A DNA stretch of 36,721 nt from Dyadobacter soli (GCF_900101885.1 NZ_FNAN01000037.1:1-36721); one strand, 5' to 3'; shown: positions 15,815 to 24,541, counted from the stretch's first letter. Numbers and translations: made by a program. Notes: generated from the sequence alone by a model not told the origin.

Positions 15815-15997
15815 ATGAAAAAGTTAGAGAAATACGACAGTTTCGACGATCTGAAAGATGAATCCTCGACGGGTAGGATTAGTCCTGCTGAACTCGCAGC
15901 TCGGCAGAGAAAACTTGAAAGTTTTATTCACTTCCTGAGAGGCGATGGCCCCGCTGAACAATCGCTTTCCAAAGACAAAACATCAACAACCAGATAG
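15815..15997 (+). CDS. Small protein (60 aa), upstream partner of a nucleotidyltransferase gene
   Basis: A 60-residue acidic-to-basic protein, MKKLEKYDSFDDLKDES then ISPAELAARQRKLESFIHFLRG. I do not recognise a family. The central part should form one helix with Arg/Lys and Leu/Ile on opposite faces, which suits a partner-binding peptide. It starts at ATG 15815 and ends 11 bases before the nucleotidyltransferase gene, so the two are likely co-transcribed. Position and size resemble the small antitoxin of a nucleotidyltransferase-based toxin-antitoxin pair, but no motif proves this. Confidence 0.6.
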   Translation: MKKLEKYDSFDDLKDESSTGRISPAELAARQRKLESFIHFLRGDGPAEQSLSKDKTSTTR

Positions 15998-16008
15998 CAT
16001 TACACTTT

Positions 16009-16506
16009 ATGAGCCATACCGCCTCATTTAAAGATGTGCTAGCCACATTAATCAAACATGAGGTAGAGTATCTGGTTGTAGGCGGCGTTGCCGTCGGGTA
16101 CTATGGTTATATCAGGATGTCCGTGGCCAGCAATGGGCAATTTGTAGACGAACCCGATCTGGACATCTGGTTTAATCCGACCTATTCAAATTACTATCTT
16201 TTGCTGGACGCCCTGGAAGCCATCCAAATTGATGTAGCAAGGCTCAAAGCAGAACAAGCGCCCGATCCCCGGCACTCATTTTTGAGATACAAGTTAGGCG
16301 ATTGCACGCTGGATCTCCTTCCGCAAATCAAAGCACCAATAAGGTTTCGGGATGCATTTGAACGACGGCGTGCTTTCATCCGGGATAGTATTGAAATATT
16401 CATAATCAGCATTGAAGATCTCATTGCGGATAAAGAGGCCTCAGGTCGGCCAAAGGACCTGGTGGATATTGCACATTTGAAAAAAATGTACTTTCCGCTT
16501 AAATAA
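16009..16506 (+). CDS. AbiEii-like/DUF6036-type nucleotidyltransferase
   Basis: A 165-residue protein of the DNA polymerase beta-like nucleotidyltransferase fold. LVVGGVAVGYYGY (about 22-34) is the G-G-x-A-x-x-x-x-G turn, and EPDLDIWF (about 48-55) provides D-x-D (Asp50, Asp52). CTLDLLPQI may carry the third carboxylate, and SIEDLIADKEASGRPKDLVDIAHL near the C-terminus is typical of AbiEii-like or AbiGii-like members. Such proteins transfer nucleotides to RNA or protein, and AbiEii homologues act as toxins in abortive infection. The preceding 60-residue ORF is not the usual AbiEi winged-helix antitoxin, so the toxin-antitoxin reading is tentative. Confidence 0.8.
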   Translation: MSHTASFKDVLATLIKHEVEYLVVGGVAVGYYGYIRMSVASNGQFVDEPDLDIWFNPTYSNYYLLLDALEAIQIDVARLKAEQAPDPRHSFLRYKLGDCTLDLLPQIKAPIRFRDAFERRRAFIRDSIEIFIISIEDLIADKEASGRPKDLVDIAHLKKMYFPLK

Positions 16507-16521
16507 AACCAGAACCTTAGA

Positions 16522-18291
16522 CTACTTCAAAAGCACCAATTCCACCGCACGAATATCTGCGAACTTGCTGCCTTTGATGCCGGTAGCAAGCAATTTCAAC
16601 TTGCCACTACCCTTTTCCAGCCGGATTTCACCGACTTTCAGCGTTCGGAACTCCTTTTCGTAGGACTCGGCGGTGCGCTTCACGCGATCAGGACTTGGGA
16701 GCAACGGGGGATCGTAAGCTTCGGGGATGGTGCCGGATATTTGGTTCTTGTTCAATACTAATTTGAATGCATCGCCCGCGTCGGCGCTCGTGTAGCGCAG
16801 GTTCACCTGGTACCGGCCGGCGGTATGCACATCCACGTTCCAGCTCGCATAAGAGGCTGTATCCGACCAGTTTGCAATCCAGGAAGAGTTTGGAGCGGAG
16901 GCGCTGTACGAAAGGGTGCCTTTGGGTGACCGATGGAGAATAGCGTCCTGGGAGGGCAACACCGTTTTAGGAAACTGGCTGTAACCTACCGGCAGCGAAC
17001 GCGCGGAATCGATGTTTTTGTACACCTCGGCATACCACCGGTCGAACGCAATGCGGAGGCTGTCGGTCAATGCGGGGTGTTTCGACGCGATGTTATGTTG
17101 CTGGGTAGAATCGGCAGCAAGGTCGTATAATGCATTGTTTTGATATAGATAATGCCCTTTTTTGACGCTGTTGATTTTGTTGATCGATAAATACAGCAGC
17201 CGGTCCGGAATGCGGGCGGTGCCCGTCAACACAGGTTTCAGACTGATGCCGTCCAGTGGTTTGCCGCTCTTCTTCATAGGTGTACCCGCCAGATCGATCA
17301 ATGTAGGAAGTACGTCAATGTAAGCCGCGTTGCCGTCCACCACTTTCCCCGCGGGAATCACGCCGGGCCAGCGAATGAGGAATGGTACGCGCACGCTTCC
17401 CTCGCCGGGAGCGCCCTTTCTGCCTTTCATATCGCCGTTCCAGCGCCAGGAGTTGGGACCGTTGTCGCTGAGGTAAATGACGATCGTGTTTTCCGTCAAT
17501 TTCAGCTCATCGAGTTTTTTCAGGACCCGCCCTACATTGTCGTCGATGTTTTCGGTCATCGCCAGCGCCGTGATCGTCGTCTCTTCGTCCTCTTCTCCCC
17601 TATTATGGCTAAACTGTTTGATACCCCGCGCTTTCACCTTGTTATAGTACTTATCGGGCACCTGGAAAGGTGAATGCGGCGTGTTGTAGGGAATGTAACA
17701 GAGGAATGCCTTATTGGCTTTCGTGCTTTTTTCGATAAAATCAATGGCCTTCGTGGTCAGGTCGTCGGCAATGTAGCCGGTACTTCTGGCCGGCTCGCCA
17801 TTATGGTCGACGGTCGTGTTGAAATAATTGGCATAATGCCCGCTGAGCATGCCGTAAAATTCATCGAACCCGCGGCCATTGGGATGATAGGGATATTGGC
17901 TGCCATTATGCCATTTACCGAAGCAGCCCGTGGCATAAGCATCCTTTTTGAGCAAATCGGCCAGGGTAGCCTCGTCGAGGTTCATGAACTCACGCGAATT
18001 GGACACGCCCCAAACGCCGGTACGGTAGTGGTAACGTCCCGTGAGCAGGCCCGCCCGCGTAGGCGCGCACAAGGGCGAGACGTAGAAGCGCGAGAACTGC
18101 GCCCCCTCCTTCCCGATGCGATCGATATGCGGCGTGCGGACATTGGTATTGCCATTAATGCTCAAATCACCCCAACCCTGGTCGTCGGCGAGGATGAGTA
18201 CGATATTGGGGCGTTTTTGCGCAGTTGCCGAATGCCATTGTAGTGCGCACAATGCGAAAAGCAAGTAAAGGTGAAAGCGTGCGTGTTTCAT
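16522..18291 (-). CDS. Secreted type I sulfatase with a C-terminal beta-rich domain
   Basis: A 589-residue exported sulfatase. The signal peptide ends near SATAQ (residue 25). Metal-binding DDQGWGD begins at 36 and the formylglycine motif CAPTR at Cys75, followed by AGLLTGR. GCFGKWHNG (about 113-121) carries the conserved Lys and His. Metal ligands near the end of the catalytic domain include LSDNGPN. From about residue 460 an extra region (WIANWSDTASYASWNVDVHTAG onward, about 120 residues) looks like a beta-sandwich carbohydrate-binding or DUF5077-like module. It follows another sulfatase by 14 bases on the same strand, suggesting the two act on one sulfated glycan. The maturation enzyme is not in the window. 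Confidence 0.88.
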   Translation of the reverse strand: MKHARFHLYLLFALCALQWHSATAQKRPNIVLILADDQGWGDLSINGNTNVRTPHIDRIGKEGAQFSRFYVSPLCAPTRAGLLTGRYHYRTGVWGVSNSREFMNLDEATLADLLKKDAYATGCFGKWHNGSQYPYHPNGRGFDEFYGMLSGHYANYFNTTVDHNGEPARSTGYIADDLTTKAIDFIEKSTKANKAFLCYIPYNTPHSPFQVPDKYYNKVKARGIKQFSHNRGEEDEETTITALAMTENIDDNVGRVLKKLDELKLTENTIVIYLSDNGPNSWRWNGDMKGRKGAPGEGSVRVPFLIRWPGVIPAGKVVDGNAAYIDVLPTLIDLAGTPMKKSGKPLDGISLKPVLTGTARIPDRLLYLSINKINSVKKGHYLYQNNALYDLAADSTQQHNIASKHPALTDSLRIAFDRWYAEVYKNIDSARSLPVGYSQFPKTVLPSQDAILHRSPKGTLSYSASAPNSSWIANWSDTASYASWNVDVHTAGRYQVNLRYTSADAGDAFKLVLNKNQISGTIPEAYDPPLLPSPDRVKRTAESYEKEFRTLKVGEIRLEKGSGKLKLLATGIKGSKFADIRAVELVLLK

Positions 18292-18305
18292 ATCTTTTTC
18301 AAAAA

Positions 18306-19793
18306 CTACTTTTTAAAATACTTGTCCTGAGTGTATTTGGGCTGAAACTTATCCATTGTGCGCTCGAACTTTTCCGGCTCGTACTTCATTGGCAGGATCG
18401 TTTTGGCCGTATACGCGACGGTATCGCCTGTTTTTTCTTGCCATTGGATCAAAAGCTTTTTCAGAGCTTCTTCTTTCTGCCGGTATTCGGCCTTTCCCGA
18501 AAGGTTTTCCAGTTCCAGCGGGTCCTTTTTGAGGTTAAAAAGCTGGGTATAATCGCGGTTGGGATAGCGGATGAGCTTCCATTCGTCGTCACGTACGGCC
18601 CTTATCAGGTTTCGGTAGGCGGTAAAACTGCTCTCGCGAACGCTTTTCGCCTTCCCGCCGATCACCCCGGCGAGGTTTTTGCCATCCACGCCGTCTGGCG
18701 CCGGAAGTCCGGTTACGGATGCCAGGGTAGGAAAAATATCGTACAGGTACACCAGCGCATTGGACACCTGACTTTTTGCAATACCAGGCCCTGTGACGAT
18801 AAACGGCACTTTCATGCTGTGCTCGTAGAGGCTTTGCTTGCCAAGCAGTCCGTGGCTCCCAACCGCCAGCCCATTATCAGCCGCGTAAACAATGATCGTG
18901 TTCTCATAAAGTCCCTTGTCCTTCAACGACTGGATAATGTCGCCCACGCGGGTATCCAGGTGGCTGATCAGCCCATAATAATCTGACAATGTAGCCTTTA
19001 CAATCTCCGGCGTGCGTGGCCATGGCGCCAGGTTTTCGTCGCGCACCTGCGCCTCGCCGTAGTCGAACGGATGTATGGGTTTGAAATTACCCGGCAGCGG
19101 AATGTCCTTTGCGGGGTATTTGCCAATGTAATCCTCGCGGGGCGAGCGCGGATCGTGCGGGGCGGTGTAGGCGATGTAACAGAAGAACGGGTTGGCTTTG
19201 TTGCCCTTCGCATATTCGTCCAAGTAGGAAAGCGCAGCCTCGGTGAAAATATCGGTCGAGAAACCTTTGGTCACGGGCTCGCCGAGTTTGCCATTGTTCA
19301 AATCCCGCACAGGCACCTGGAAATGGTCGCTCATACCGCCGAGCATTACGGCTTTTCCCTTTTGGAATGAAGCTTCGAAGGTTTTAGCGCCATTGTGCCA
19401 TTTGCCCGTGCCGAAGGTTTCATAGCCGTTCCCGGCGAAATGCTGCGGCATAGTGTGGACGCCATCGAGCACATCATACACGTGAAAAAGACTCTTGCCG
19501 CTCATAAGCATTGCCCGGCTCGGCGCACAGATCGCCCCGTGGTGCCCGCCCATCACATAACAGTTCGCAAAGCGCGTACCCGACCTCGCTAATTGGTCAA
19601 TATTCGGCGTTTTCACCACGGCATTGCCCGCGATGCCCAGGGCATCGGCACGTTGGTCGTCGGCGAAAATGAAAAGAATGTTGGGCTTTGCGGCGGGCCT
19701 GGATACCGCCGGCTTTTCAGGAAGATATTGCAGGAACAATGGCGCGGCCAGCAGCACTGCCCACAGCCAGCGTAGATTGGTAATGCTTTTCAA
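18306..19793 (-). CDS. Secreted type I sulfatase (choline-sulfatase/S1-like)
   Basis: A 495-residue exported sulfatase. FIFADDQRAD (41-50) gives the metal-binding Asp pair and CAPSR begins at Cys89, followed by AMLMSGKS; this matches the canonical C-x-P-S-R modification site. GTGKWHNGAKTF and YAADNGLAVGSHGLLGKQSLYEHSMK carry further conserved residues. The only start in frame before the signal peptide is TTG at 19791-19793; an in-frame stop lies 24 bases upstream. A hydrophobic stretch at about 8-22 fits a signal peptide. First gene of a tandem sulfatase operon, 132 bases behind a CAP-domain gene on the same strand. Confidence 0.87.
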   Translation of the reverse strand: MKSITNLRWLWAVLLAAPLFLQYLPEKPAVSRPAAKPNILFIFADDQRADALGIAGNAVVKTPNIDQLARSGTRFANCYVMGGHHGAICAPSRAMLMSGKSLFHVYDVLDGVHTMPQHFAGNGYETFGTGKWHNGAKTFEASFQKGKAVMLGGMSDHFQVPVRDLNNGKLGEPVTKGFSTDIFTEAALSYLDEYAKGNKANPFFCYIAYTAPHDPRSPREDYIGKYPAKDIPLPGNFKPIHPFDYGEAQVRDENLAPWPRTPEIVKATLSDYYGLISHLDTRVGDIIQSLKDKGLYENTIIVYAADNGLAVGSHGLLGKQSLYEHSMKVPFIVTGPGIAKSQVSNALVYLYDIFPTLASVTGLPAPDGVDGKNLAGVIGGKAKSVRESSFTAYRNLIRAVRDDEWKLIRYPNRDYTQLFNLKKDPLELENLSGKAEYRQKEEALKKLLIQWQEKTGDTVAYTAKTILPMKYEPEKFERTMDKFQPKYTQDKYFKK

Positions 19794-19925
19794 TGCGGGT
19801 TTGATTAGGATTGGAGCTCAAACAAAAAGGTCTGGGGCTAATTTACTTACTTATCACACCATTTTGCCCGATTTTAGCACACCTTAGAGAAAAATTCCCG
19901 CACGGATGTGAGCAAACACGAAATC

Positions 19926-20597
19926 CTATTGTTCGCCGCCGAAGTTTTGTACGAGGCTTGCGTAAGGGGCTTTTTTATGAAGATAAGGTTCGGGCGAGAG
20001 CCGCGCGGCGCAACCCAGGTAGGTATAGGCCGGATTCATCAGGTTATTGCGGTGCGGGGTTGAAGCCATCCATTGTGCTACCACAAACCTTGCATACTCC
20101 GCATAGGTGAATGGTTTGCAAAGTTTACGATCACTTTCATTCAGGAATTCATATTGATTCAGGCGACCGTCCCATCGGGCGATCATATAATCACCACTTA
20201 CCAGTGTTTGGTATTTTCCAATATTTTCACCAACCCTTCTAAATCTTTTCGTGTATAATTCCACCCGTCGCCGGGCTGTGCGTTCATAAGGGCTATAAGG
20301 ATTGGTATGATTGAAAAACATGCGGTAAACCATCGAAGTAGCATGTCCCGACGAGGCAAGATACAAACCCGGGTCATATTGAAATGGCTGCAAATCGTGC
20401 TGTTTCCGGACTTCATTACTCGCATGAAAAACGGCAGCATCGAGAAACAGCGTGTCCGGATTCTGCAATGGAATCAGCTCATTTGATTTGGGAAATGCAA
20501 AAAAACGGCTCTCATCCACCGCATAATATTGGTTCTTATGCAGATTCGATCCCAAATGAGAATATAAATAGAGGGCAAAAATGATCAGGGTTTCCAT
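19926..20597 (-). CDS. CAP-domain (SCP/PR-1-like) protein
   Basis: About 223 residues from the ATG at 20597; a further in-frame ATG lies at 20621. A CAP fold is indicated by HATSMVYRMFFNHTNPY, GENIGKYQ and WMASTPHRNNLMNPAYTYLG, which hold the paired His and Glu residues of the CAP cavity. The N-terminus METLIIFALYLYSHLG could be a short membrane segment or a weak signal peptide. Bacterial CAP proteins are usually extracytoplasmic and of unknown activity. It is divergent from the pectinesterase fusion gene and upstream of the sulfatase pair on the same strand, so it may belong to the same surface-glycan system. Confidence 0.75.
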   Translation of the reverse strand: METLIIFALYLYSHLGSNLHKNQYYAVDESRFFAFPKSNELIPLQNPDTLFLDAAVFHASNEVRKQHDLQPFQYDPGLYLASSGHATSMVYRMFFNHTNPYSPYERTARRRVELYTKRFRRVGENIGKYQTLVSGDYMIARWDGRLNQYEFLNESDRKLCKPFTYAEYARFVVAQWMASTPHRNNLMNPAYTYLGCAARLSPEPYLHKKAPYASLVQNFGGEQ

Positions 20598-20725
20598 GGC
20601 GTTGCAAACGACTTCAATCATTTAGAACAATATGCATGAAAAATAAGAATAAAATAATATTAAAAAAACTTTGCGGTGCACGGCCCCGTTCTTTGACTGC
20701 ATTGATAAAAACGAATTCTCAGCAT

Positions 20726-22654
20726 ATGTCAACCAGAATATGTTTGCTGCTTGCCTGGCTCTTGTTCCACCTGAATGCTTACGCGCAGGTGCAGGCCGTC
20801 GAACAGCAATTCACTGTCGCACAGGACGGAAGCGGCGATTTCAGGACAATCCAGGAAGCGGTGAATGCTGTGCGCGACCATTCGCAGATACGGGCTACGA
20901 TTCGCGTCAAAAACGGTACCTACCGCGAAAAGCTCGTGATTCCGGCCTGGAAACAGAACATTACCCTCATCGGCGAAAGCGCCGAGGGCACCATCATTAC
21001 TAATAATGACTTTTCCGGCAAGGATTTCCCTGGCCATGATTTTACCGGCAATGCAAAATTCAGTACCTATACATCCTATACGGTATTGGTGCAGGCGAAC
21101 GATTGCACCCTGCAAAACCTCACCATCGAAAACACAGCCGGGCGCGTGGGACAGGCCGTCGCACTGGCCACCGAAGGCGACCGCATTGAAGTTTATAATT
21201 GCCGCATTCTGGGCAATCAGGATACATTATATACGTCCAAAGACGGTCGGAACTACTACAAAGACTGCCTCATTACCGGCACTACCGATTTCATTTTCGG
21301 TGAAGCCACCGCCGTTTTCCAAAACTGCACCATTCAAAGCCTCACCAATTCCTACATTACCGCCGCCTCCACCACCCGCGAGCAGGCATACGGGTACGTC
21401 TTTTTCAATTGCAAGCTGACGGCCAGCGCGGAAGCCACCAAAGTGTACCTCGGCCGACCGTGGCGACCGTTCGCCAAAACCGTTTTCATCGATACCGAAA
21501 TGGGCGGGCACATCGTGAAGGAGGGCTGGGACCCGTGGAAGGGCGATAATATGTTCCCGGATAAGGAAAAAACCACACTTTACGCCGAGTACAACAGCAC
21601 AGGCCCCGGTGCCAATACCGGTGGACGGGTAGCGTGGTCGAAGCATCTTACCGCGCAGGAAAGGGAAAAGTATACGATCGAAAATATCCTTTCAGGCTGG
21701 ATTCCGGGCAAAAAACTCCGGTTGCAGCCATCGGGCATTTCCGACACCAGCTTTTCAGTAAACGGCTCCTATCGGCACGAAATCGCGGCCCATCCGAACA
21801 TCCGCATTGCCGACTCCACCATGCCCGCCTCGGTGCAGGTAATGAGGAACATTGCCTACCGCACAACACCTGGCGGCAAAAAGCTGCTGCTGGATGTGTA
21901 CAAACCCAACAAGAAGGCATTCAAACCAGCCATTCTGATGGTGCATGGCGGCGGCTGGCGCTCGGGCGACCGCACGCATAACAACACGCTCGCACGAAAG
22001 CTGGCAGCAAACGGATATGTTTGTATCACAGCAGATTACAGCCTATCTACCCACGCATTATACCCCGCCGCAGTGCACGATCTGAAAGCCGCCGTCCGAT
22101 GGATACGGGCTAATGCAAAGGAATATGGCGTGGATACGGCACGCATTGCGATACTGGGCTTCTCGGCGGGCGGCGAGCTCGCAGCATTCATTGGCGCTAC
22201 GAATGGTAACGCTAAATTTGAAGGCGTAACAGGTGAAAATGCGGTGTCCAGCACGGTGCAGGCGGTGATCGACATCGATGGTACGCTGGCCTTCATCCAC
22301 CCGGAATCGGGTGAGGGCAACGATTCCAAGTCGATTTCAGCGGCTACCTATTGGTTTGGCTATCCCAAAGCCGAGCGCCCCGACCTCTGGAATGAAGCTT
22401 CCCCGCTCACGCATGTGAGCGCAACGACGCCCCCGTTCCTGTTCATCAACAGTTCCGTGGACCGGATGCATGCCGGAAGAACCGATTTTATCCAAAAACT
22501 GAATGCATTCGGCACATACAACGAAGTGAAGTCCTTCCCGGACGCCCCTCACACGTTCATGTTTTTCGATCCGTGGTTCGAGCCGACGCTCGCTACGGTT
22601 TCCGGTTTCCTGAAAAGGGTATTCTCAAAAAACGGAGTGGCTGTTCGGAAATAA
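20726..22654 (+). CDS. Pectin methylesterase (CE8) fused to an acetylesterase-like alpha/beta hydrolase
   Basis: A 642-residue secreted two-domain enzyme. The ATG at 20726 gives a signal peptide ending near NAYAQ (residue 21); an earlier in-frame ATG at 20636 lacks this advantage. The CE8 domain (about 25-335) has all key sites: Gln143 (GQAVAL), Asp166 (NQDTLY), Asp188 (TDFIFG), and Arg244 and Trp246 (LGRPW). The second domain (about 370-640) is an alpha/beta hydrolase of the BD-FAE/acetyl-esterase type: HGGGW at 407-411, GFSAGG with Ser480, Asp579 and His609. One chain could thus remove methyl and acetyl groups from pectin to prepare it for lyases. It is convergent with the sugar dehydrogenase gene, with 15 bases between the stops. 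Confidence 0.9.
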   Translation: MSTRICLLLAWLLFHLNAYAQVQAVEQQFTVAQDGSGDFRTIQEAVNAVRDHSQIRATIRVKNGTYREKLVIPAWKQNITLIGESAEGTIITNNDFSGKDFPGHDFTGNAKFSTYTSYTVLVQANDCTLQNLTIENTAGRVGQAVALATEGDRIEVYNCRILGNQDTLYTSKDGRNYYKDCLITGTTDFIFGEATAVFQNCTIQSLTNSYITAASTTREQAYGYVFFNCKLTASAEATKVYLGRPWRPFAKTVFIDTEMGGHIVKEGWDPWKGDNMFPDKEKTTLYAEYNSTGPGANTGGRVAWSKHLTAQEREKYTIENILSGWIPGKKLRLQPSGISDTSFSVNGSYRHEIAAHPNIRIADSTMPASVQVMRNIAYRTTPGGKKLLLDVYKPNKKAFKPAILMVHGGGWRSGDRTHNNTLARKLAANGYVCITADYSLSTHALYPAAVHDLKAAVRWIRANAKEYGVDTARIAILGFSAGGELAAFIGATNGNAKFEGVTGENAVSSTVQAVIDIDGTLAFIHPESGEGNDSKSISAATYWFGYPKAERPDLWNEASPLTHVSATTPPFLFINSSVDRMHAGRTDFIQKLNAFGTYNEVKSFPDAPHTFMFFDPWFEPTLATVSGFLKRVFSKNGVAVRK

Positions 22655-22669
22655 CAAGGGTCTGATGCA

Positions 22670-23848
22670 TTACGGCTGCGCCAGTTTCATGATCTTTCCT
22701 GTGCCGTGGTTACAGATGTAAAGTTCATGGGACTGGTCGGTGCCGAAGGCGGATATCTGCCCTACCCCTTCCGCTATAATGCTGTTTTGCACGGCTTTAC
22801 CATTCCTGGTTTCGAGCGCGAAGAGCCGTCCGCTCACATAGTCGCCGAACACATATTTACCTTCCAATGATGGCACCGCCTTGCCGCGGTACACGAAACC
22901 GCCCGTAATGGAATGCTCGCCATTCGCCTGGGGCAGGTCGAGTACGGGGTCGATAAGGCCCTCTCCGCCGCAATCACGCTTGGGATTATAGCAGTCGATA
23001 CTCTCCTTTAAGCGCCAGCCATAGTTACCGCCTTTCACGATGATATTGATTTCCTCCCGCTTGTTTTGGCCTACATCTCCTGCCCAAAGCGTATTGGTGG
23101 CGTCATCGAAGCTGATCCGCCAGGGGTTTCTAAGGCCATAGGCATAAATTTCTTCCCGGAATCCTTCTTTATTGCCTGCAAACGGATTATCTGCCGGTAT
23201 CCCGTAATTACCTTTCGATGAACTGTTCACATCCACCCGGAGAATCTTGCCCAGCCAGGCACTTTTGTTCTGGCCGTTGTTGCTCGGATCGCCCCAGCTG
23301 CCGCCGTCCCCGGTTGAAATGTAGAGATAACCGTCCTTCCCGAACTTCATCCCGCCGCCATTGTGATTATCGAACGGCTGGTCGAATGTAAAAAGTACCG
23401 TCGCGCTGGCTGGGTCGGCGCGGTCAGGGTCGGTACCGCTTACTTTGTAGCGGACGATAGCCGTTTCCAGCTTTCCGGAAACCTTGGTCATGTAATTGAG
23501 GAAGAAATAGCCATTGGTTTTATAATCGGGATGAAAGGCCAGGCCCAGCAATCCTGCTTCACCGCCGTAGCTTACCAGCTTTTTAATATCCAGGAATATT
23601 TTGGAAGACGAAGTGGCAGCCGCATTCTCAAAAACGCGGATCGTACCCTCCTGTTCGAGCACGAAAAGGCGGTTGGTGCCGTCATTGGCATGGGTGAGGT
23701 CGACGGGAAGATCGAAATGAAGCTTGGGAAATGCTTCCACAACCTTCATAGACGCGGCAGTACGCGGGCGCGGCCCGTGCGGCTTCGACGCATTGGCAGT
23801 GATTAAGAGCGCAAGCCCTGCCAGGCTCCTTATCATCAAACGTTTCAT
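22670..23848 (-). CDS. PQQ-type glucose/sorbosone dehydrogenase, periplasmic
   Basis: A 392-residue exported six-bladed beta-propeller of the GSDH (soluble glucose dehydrogenase-like) family, which oxidises sugars with PQQ. The signal peptide covers about residues 1-20. DLTHANDGTNRLFVLEQEGTI, EAGLLGLAFHPDYKTNG, FDNHNGGGMKFGKDGYLYISTGDGGSWGDP and LRNPWRISFDD mark successive blades, and the HNGGG and GDGGSWGD regions supply the cofactor and calcium sites. PQQ synthesis genes are not in the window, so the cofactor may be scavenged. The gene ends convergently with the pectinesterase fusion. The GbsR/MarR palindrome lies in the upstream intergenic region but closer to the regulator. Confidence 0.85.
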   Translation of the reverse strand: MKRLMIRSLAGLALLITANASKPHGPRPRTAASMKVVEAFPKLHFDLPVDLTHANDGTNRLFVLEQEGTIRVFENAAATSSSKIFLDIKKLVSYGGEAGLLGLAFHPDYKTNGYFFLNYMTKVSGKLETAIVRYKVSGTDPDRADPASATVLFTFDQPFDNHNGGGMKFGKDGYLYISTGDGGSWGDPSNNGQNKSAWLGKILRVDVNSSSKGNYGIPADNPFAGNKEGFREEIYAYGLRNPWRISFDDATNTLWAGDVGQNKREEINIIVKGGNYGWRLKESIDCYNPKRDCGGEGLIDPVLDLPQANGEHSITGGFVYRGKAVPSLEGKYVFGDYVSGRLFALETRNGKAVQNSIIAEGVGQISAFGTDQSHELYICNHGTGKIMKLAQP

Positions 23849-23865
23849 GGCAAATCTGTTTTTGG

Positions 23866-23888
23866 GGTTAGCTAACGGCAGCTAATCC
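23866..23888. promoter_or_regulatory. Imperfect inverted repeat upstream of the sugar dehydrogenase
   Basis: GGTTAGCT (from about 23866) and AGCTAATCC (23880-23888) form an imperfect dyad around AACGGC, about 20 bases upstream of the start codon. It could be an operator or a leader hairpin. No matching element is seen elsewhere in the window. Confidence 0.25.
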
Positions 23889-23963
23889 GCTGCCCGCATT
23901 ACAAGGCAAATGCATTTCAGTTTTACTGCCGGCGTTCTGAAAGCCGGGCTCTTAAAATTTTAA

Positions 23964-24013
23964 TATTTAAACTTTCAAAAAGTTTTGAAAGTTTAAATAC
24001 CTTACTACCTTTG
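23964..24013 (+). promoter_or_regulatory. Palindromic operator with an embedded promoter, GbsR/MarR gene (apparently leaderless)
   Basis: A 17-bp perfect inverted repeat with a two-base spacer occupies 23964-23999 (TATTTAAACTTTCAAAA and its reverse complement). The right arm contains TTTG at 23984-23987; 18 bases later comes a perfect -7 box TACCTTTG at 24006-24013. The start codon is at 24018, only four bases beyond the -7 box, so transcription should begin at or next to the ATG. There is no room for a ribosome binding site. Occupation of the palindrome would mask the -33 element, which suggests tight autorepression. Confidence 0.75.
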
Positions 24014-24017
24014 AAAC

Positions 24018-24524
24018 ATGGAACTCGAAGAAGCAAAACGGAAATTTATTGAATCATGGGGCAAATTAGGCTCTGAATGGGGCATCAACCGCACCATGGC
24101 ACAGGTACACGCATTGCTGCTCATCTCCCCCGACCCGCTTACAACGGAGGAAATCATGGAGACGCTGAGCATTTCGCGCGGTAATGCCAACATGACCCTC
24201 CGCGACCTGATCGGCTGGGGCCTGATCGAGAAACAGCATAAGCCGGGCGAGCGTAAAGAGTACTTCTTCGCCGACAAGGACGTCTGGAATATTGCCAAAC
24301 AAGTGGCCAAAGAACGCCGCAAACGCGAACTGGAACCGGTTATCAAGGTGCTCGACGAGCTGTCGAAAGTGACCGGCGATGCCAGCGATCCTGAATTCAG
24401 CACTTTCAACAAGTCGGTTACGGACATCAACAAACTGGCCAAAAATGTCGACAAAACCCTGGAAACCATGCTGGGTGCCGAAGAAAGCTGGTTTTGGGGA
24501 GGTATTTTCAAATTATTCAAGTAG
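24018..24524 (+). CDS. GbsR/MarR-family transcriptional regulator
   Basis: A 168-residue winged-helix protein of the GbsR-like branch of the MarR superfamily. FIESWGKLGSEWGINRTMAQVHALLL (about 10-35) opens the domain, and TTEEIMETLSISRGNANMTLRDLIGWGLIE (about 42-71) holds the recognition helix. ERKEYFFADKDVWNIAKQVAKERRKREL is the wing and the start of a long dimer helix. The gene overlaps its own promoter region and likely lacks a 5' leader. It heads a set of co-directional genes (DCC protein, small membrane protein, Crp/Fnr regulator), and half of its palindrome recurs upstream of the DCC gene. Confidence 0.85.
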   Translation: MELEEAKRKFIESWGKLGSEWGINRTMAQVHALLLISPDPLTTEEIMETLSISRGNANMTLRDLIGWGLIEKQHKPGERKEYFFADKDVWNIAKQVAKERRKRELEPVIKVLDELSKVTGDASDPEFSTFNKSVTDINKLAKNVDKTLETMLGAEESWFWGGIFKLFK

Positions 24525-24541
24525 TTATATTTTTTTACACC

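Noticed and set aside
23851..23858. CAGATTTG as a -7 box for the sugar dehydrogenase
   Set aside because: It is two bases from the start codon, too close for transcription to begin before the ATG.
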